Below, piece by piece: positions 61,582 through 64,000 of a stretch of DNA of 64,000 nt. The translations under genes were made by a program, and so were the position numbers. The stretch is from positions 62,001-126,000 of the forward strand of contig NZ_JADJNN010000016.1 of the NCBI RefSeq assembly GCF_016714285.1, given 5' to 3'. The notes beneath the pieces were generated by a model that was not told where the DNA came from, did no database searches, and worked only from the letters and a program-made list of their open reading frames with translations. Positions within the stretch are counted from its first letter, which is position 1, and every line of letters starts with the position of its first letter. The stretch is from Nannocystis sp. Its GTDB lineage: Bacteria; Myxococcota_A; Polyangia; Nannocystales; Nannocystaceae.

Positions 61582-63420
61582 TCAGCGGAGGATCCACGTG
61601 TCGGTGTTCTGGTCGTGGGCGACGATGCTGCCGTCGGCGAGTTCGACGCCGGCGGGGTCGCCGGGGTGGAGGGTGAGTTCGCTGTAGAGGGTGTAGGAGC
61701 CGACGCCGCGGGGGCCGGCCGGGTCGACCATCTGGAGCTTGGGGCGGCCGGCGATCGGGAACTCGCCGCGGGCCTGCCAGAGGCCCTGGGACAGGGCGTG
61801 GACCTTGAGCGGGGTGAGCGGGCGGTCGCTGAGATCGAAGGCGCCGGGGCCGGCGAGGTACTCGACGAGGTAGACGCGCTCGCCGGGCAGGAGCAGGTCG
61901 CTCCAGCCCCAGACGTAGGTGCCCTGGCTGCCGGTGAGGCCGAGGCCGGTGCGTTCGTCGAGGACCTGCATGCCCCACACGCCCGGGGCGGTGCGGTTCT
62001 TGGCGAAGCAGCTGTACCAGGCGTCGGCCTTCTCGTCGGTCCAGGTCGGTGGTTGATAGAGGGCGAACTGTTCGACCAGGCAGAGGTCGATCGGGGCGGC
62101 CATCGCGAAGTAGTTGATGAGCAGGACCTCGGCGCCGTCCATGCTCGTGCGGCTGTCGCTGAAGCGGTGGATGCAGCCGTCGACGGCGTCGGCGAGGCGG
62201 GCGACGTCCTGCATGGGGTCGGCGACGTACTTGGCGTCGTAGGTGGCGAAGATGGTGGAGGAGAAGCCGAAGTAGCGCGACCAGGCGAGCGCGCGGGTGC
62301 CGGGCTGGCCGGGGCTCTGCTCGAGCACGGCGAGGAAGCGGCTGACGTTGCACAGGTCGTCGCTGAAGCTGCCGAGCGGGGTGCCGCCGACGACGACGAG
62401 GCGGGGCTTGCCGTCGCCGCCGGTGACCGCGGCGTGGGTGCCGTAGTTGCGGCCGGAGTGGAACCACTTGGGGGAGTTCGGCTCGTCGGCGGCGGCGACG
62501 TCGTACTCGACGGTGTTGATGAGGCCGAGGGTCGCGGGGGAGACGCTGTACTGGCGGCGGTGGTAGATGAGGTTGATGTCGTCCCAGCCGTCGCCGTCGA
62601 GGTCTTGCAGGGTGCCGCCGACCTCGCGAAATTCGCCGGGGGCGAGCAGGGTGGGGATCGCCGAGAAGCCAGGTCCGCAATTCCCGGCGGCGGGGAGCTC
62701 GGGGCGCCACACGCAGAGGTAGCCCCAGTTGCCGTTCACGTTCTCGCCGTCGCCGTAGGAGGGGGCGAGGAAGGGGTGACGCAGGCCCTCGGGGTCGCGC
62801 ACGGAGTCGGACCAGGCGTAGTCCTGGGCGACGGGGGCGTCGGCGCGGGCGACGATGCTGGCGGCGGCGAGGTCGACGACGGCGAGCGCGGGGGGGCCCT
62901 CTGCGCCGTCGAAGCGGCAGAAGCGGGCGGCGAGCTCGGCCAGGCCGTCGCCGCTGTGATCGCCGAGCAGCTCGAGGCGGTGGGCCTGGTAGTTGCCGTC
63001 GCATTGATCGATGGTCGCGGCGAGCGGGAGCTCGGTGAGGGCGAGCAGCGGCGAGCTGACGAGCAGGCAGGTGCCGTCGGGGCTGAGGGTACATGGCCCG
63101 AGGGACAGGTCGGTCTCGGGGGTGCCGTCGGCGTCGAGGTCGAAGGCGCCGCTCGCGGGTGGGTCGCCGGTGGTGGCGTCGGTGGTGTCGGTGGTGGCGT
63201 CGGTGGTGGCGTCGGTGGTGGTCGTGGCGACGGGTGTGGTCGACCCGGTGGTGGACCCGGGGGCGTCCGTGTCGGGGCCGTCGGTGGTGGGGAGGGCGGT
63301 GGTCCCGGTGGTGGTCGCGGCCGTGGTCGAGGCGGGGTCGGTGTCGGTCGCGGGGACGGGCGGGGTGCAGGCGAGGAGGAGGCCCGGGAGGCTGGCGAGG
63401 CTGCGAGCGAGGCGCGGCAT
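61582..63420 (-). CDS. Large tethered lipoprotein with calcium-loop repeats
   Basis: 612 residues from ATG 63420. Lipobox LLLAC, a tether made of a TTDAT repeat (63169-63240), then a domain beginning FDLDADGTPETDLSLGPC, with GDHSGDGLAELAARFC and LQDLDGDGWDDINLIYH as Asp-rich calcium loops of VCBS type. The rest is beta-rich. Function: surface binding. Ends in DGSIVAHDQNTDTWILR. Confidence 0.75.
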   Translation of the reverse strand: MPRLARSLASLPGLLLACTPPVPATDTDPASTTAATTTGTTALPTTDGPDTDAPGSTTGSTTPVATTTTDATTDATTDTTDATTGDPPASGAFDLDADGTPETDLSLGPCTLSPDGTCLLVSSPLLALTELPLAATIDQCDGNYQAHRLELLGDHSGDGLAELAARFCRFDGAEGPPALAVVDLAAASIVARADAPVAQDYAWSDSVRDPEGLRHPFLAPSYGDGENVNGNWGYLCVWRPELPAAGNCGPGFSAIPTLLAPGEFREVGGTLQDLDGDGWDDINLIYHRRQYSVSPATLGLINTVEYDVAAADEPNSPKWFHSGRNYGTHAAVTGGDGKPRLVVVGGTPLGSFSDDLCNVSRFLAVLEQSPGQPGTRALAWSRYFGFSSTIFATYDAKYVADPMQDVARLADAVDGCIHRFSDSRTSMDGAEVLLINYFAMAAPIDLCLVEQFALYQPPTWTDEKADAWYSCFAKNRTAPGVWGMQVLDERTGLGLTGSQGTYVWGWSDLLLPGERVYLVEYLAGPGAFDLSDRPLTPLKVHALSQGLWQARGEFPIAGRPKLQMVDPAGPRGVGSYTLYSELTLHPGDPAGVELADGSIVAHDQNTDTWILR

Positions 63421-63530
63421 GCGACCACCGTATCGGCCGCATGCGGTGCTGAACAGTGGTTTGCGGGGTGACGCCGAGAAAGGCTGGTGGCGGTGAAACT
63501 CCGGGGGCTGTGGGCCGCTCCAAGCAGCGG

Positions 63531-64000
63531 ATGCAGGTGGCTCGCTGCGCGACGCTCTGTTTGTGTGCCGGCTGTTTGTGTGCCGGTTGTTCGTGTGCCG
63601 GTTGTTCGTGTACCGGGCTTGGTTGCTCGGCGGACGGGGCCGCGCGGGTCGTGCTCGCTGCGCCGGCGTCGGTGAGCGCGAGCGCGGAGCCGGCGGGCGA
63701 GCTGTGGGTGGCGAACTTCGTGGGGGACCGGGTGACGCGGCACGACGCGCGCAGCGGGGCGTTGATCAGCGAGCTGGCGGCGACGCCGGAGCTCGACGGG
63801 GCGCTGGGCATGGACCTGGGGTCGGACGGGCGGGTCTACGTGGCGAGCGAGGAGGGCAACCGGGTGCTGCGCTACGACGCGGCGACCGGCGCGTTCCTCG
63901 GCCGCTTCGTGTGGGACGACGCGGACACGCCGGTCGACGAGACGGGCGGACTCAAGGGGCCGGCGGCGGTGTTGTTCGGGCCGGACGGGGCGCTGTATGT
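63531..64000 (+). CDS. NHL-like lipoprotein, partial at the right edge
   Basis: From ATG 63531 the frame reads MQVARCATL, four CxCAG pentapeptides (CLCAG CLCAG CSCAG CSCTG), LGC (lipobox-like) and a domain with AGELWVANFVGDRVTRHDAR and GRVYVASEEGNRVLRYDAAT, typical blades of NHL/SMP-30-type propellers. It continues off the edge (about 157 residues visible). The pentapeptide is encoded by a 15-nt tandem repeat at 63558-63617, in the place of the signal peptide's hydrophobic core. Confidence 0.7.
   Translation, partial: MQVARCATLCLCAGCLCAGCSCAGCSCTGLGCSADGAARVVLAAPASVSASAEPAGELWVANFVGDRVTRHDARSGALISELAATPELDGALGMDLGSDGRVYVASEEGNRVLRYDAATGAFLGRFVWDDADTPVDETGGLKGPAAVLFGPDGALY
63558..63617. repeat. 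15-nt tandem repeat, four units, coding CxCAG
   Basis: Four units of the TGTTTGTGTGCCGGC type, in frame. Length change would alter the export signal by five residues per unit. Confidence 0.7.

Overview
This is a very GC-rich, gene-dense 64 kb chromosomal window that looks like a myxobacterium (Myxococcota), most likely of the Nannocystis/Plesiocystis/Enhygromyxa group. The evidence is a large set of lipoproteins whose N-terminus is a lipobox followed by a long Ser/Thr/Gly-rich tether, a protein with a MYXO-CTERM sorting tail, MopE-like Cys/Asp repeats, an AgmX/PglI-type protein, and short direct repeats between genes. I see no rRNA, tRNA or CRISPR array.

Region 1 (1-7.2 kb) is an accessory island. 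At the left edge a caspase-like gene (partial) is translationally coupled to an alpha/beta hydrolase with one frameshift. Next comes a graveyard of mobile DNA: two halves of tyrosine recombinases facing each other tail to tail, a decayed IS21-type IstA transposase and an IS91-type transposase remnant. Among these lie an XRE-regulator remnant, a twin palindromic site, a lower-GC two-gene DUF4062 module, a zinc-ribbon membrane protein and an orphan C-terminal piece of an FG-GAP-type protein.

Region 2 (7.3-33 kb) is mainly envelope and secreted functions: a CPBP protease, many tethered lipoproteins (propeller-like, MopE plus glycine-rich, FG-GAP, LVIVD), a phytoene-desaturase-like oxidoreductase, an MBOAT/SGNH O-acyltransferase pair, a RoxA-like di-haem cytochrome, a double-vWA MYXO-CTERM protein and a lipoprotein GH45 endoglucanase.

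Region 3 (33-42.6 kb) is a minus-strand polysaccharide operon (flippase, glycosyltransferase, methyltransferase, glycosyltransferase) with 4-nt overlaps. It is interrupted between the first glycosyltransferase and the methyltransferase by two plus-strand cargo genes, a lipoprotein and a P-type ATPase. The glycosyltransferase-end/methyltransferase-start junction is present three times as direct repeats bracketing the two cargo genes. This is the most unusual structure in the window.

Region 4 (42.6-64 kb) holds an M61 aminopeptidase, an orphan hybrid-type histidine kinase, a metallophosphoesterase, a Sel1-repeat lipoprotein, an AgmX/PglI-type protein, a pectate-lyase-like lipoprotein, a DUF4328/lipoprotein fusion, an SseB-type protein, MsrA, an SRPBCC protein, a TIM-barrel lipoprotein, membrane proteins, a frameshifted vWA protein and, at the right edge, an NHL-like lipoprotein whose signal region carries a CxCAG tandem repeat.

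Four otherwise intact genes (near 1234, 14473, 18441 and 60386) carry single-base frameshifts, so either the assembly has residual indels or several genes are newly inactivated.
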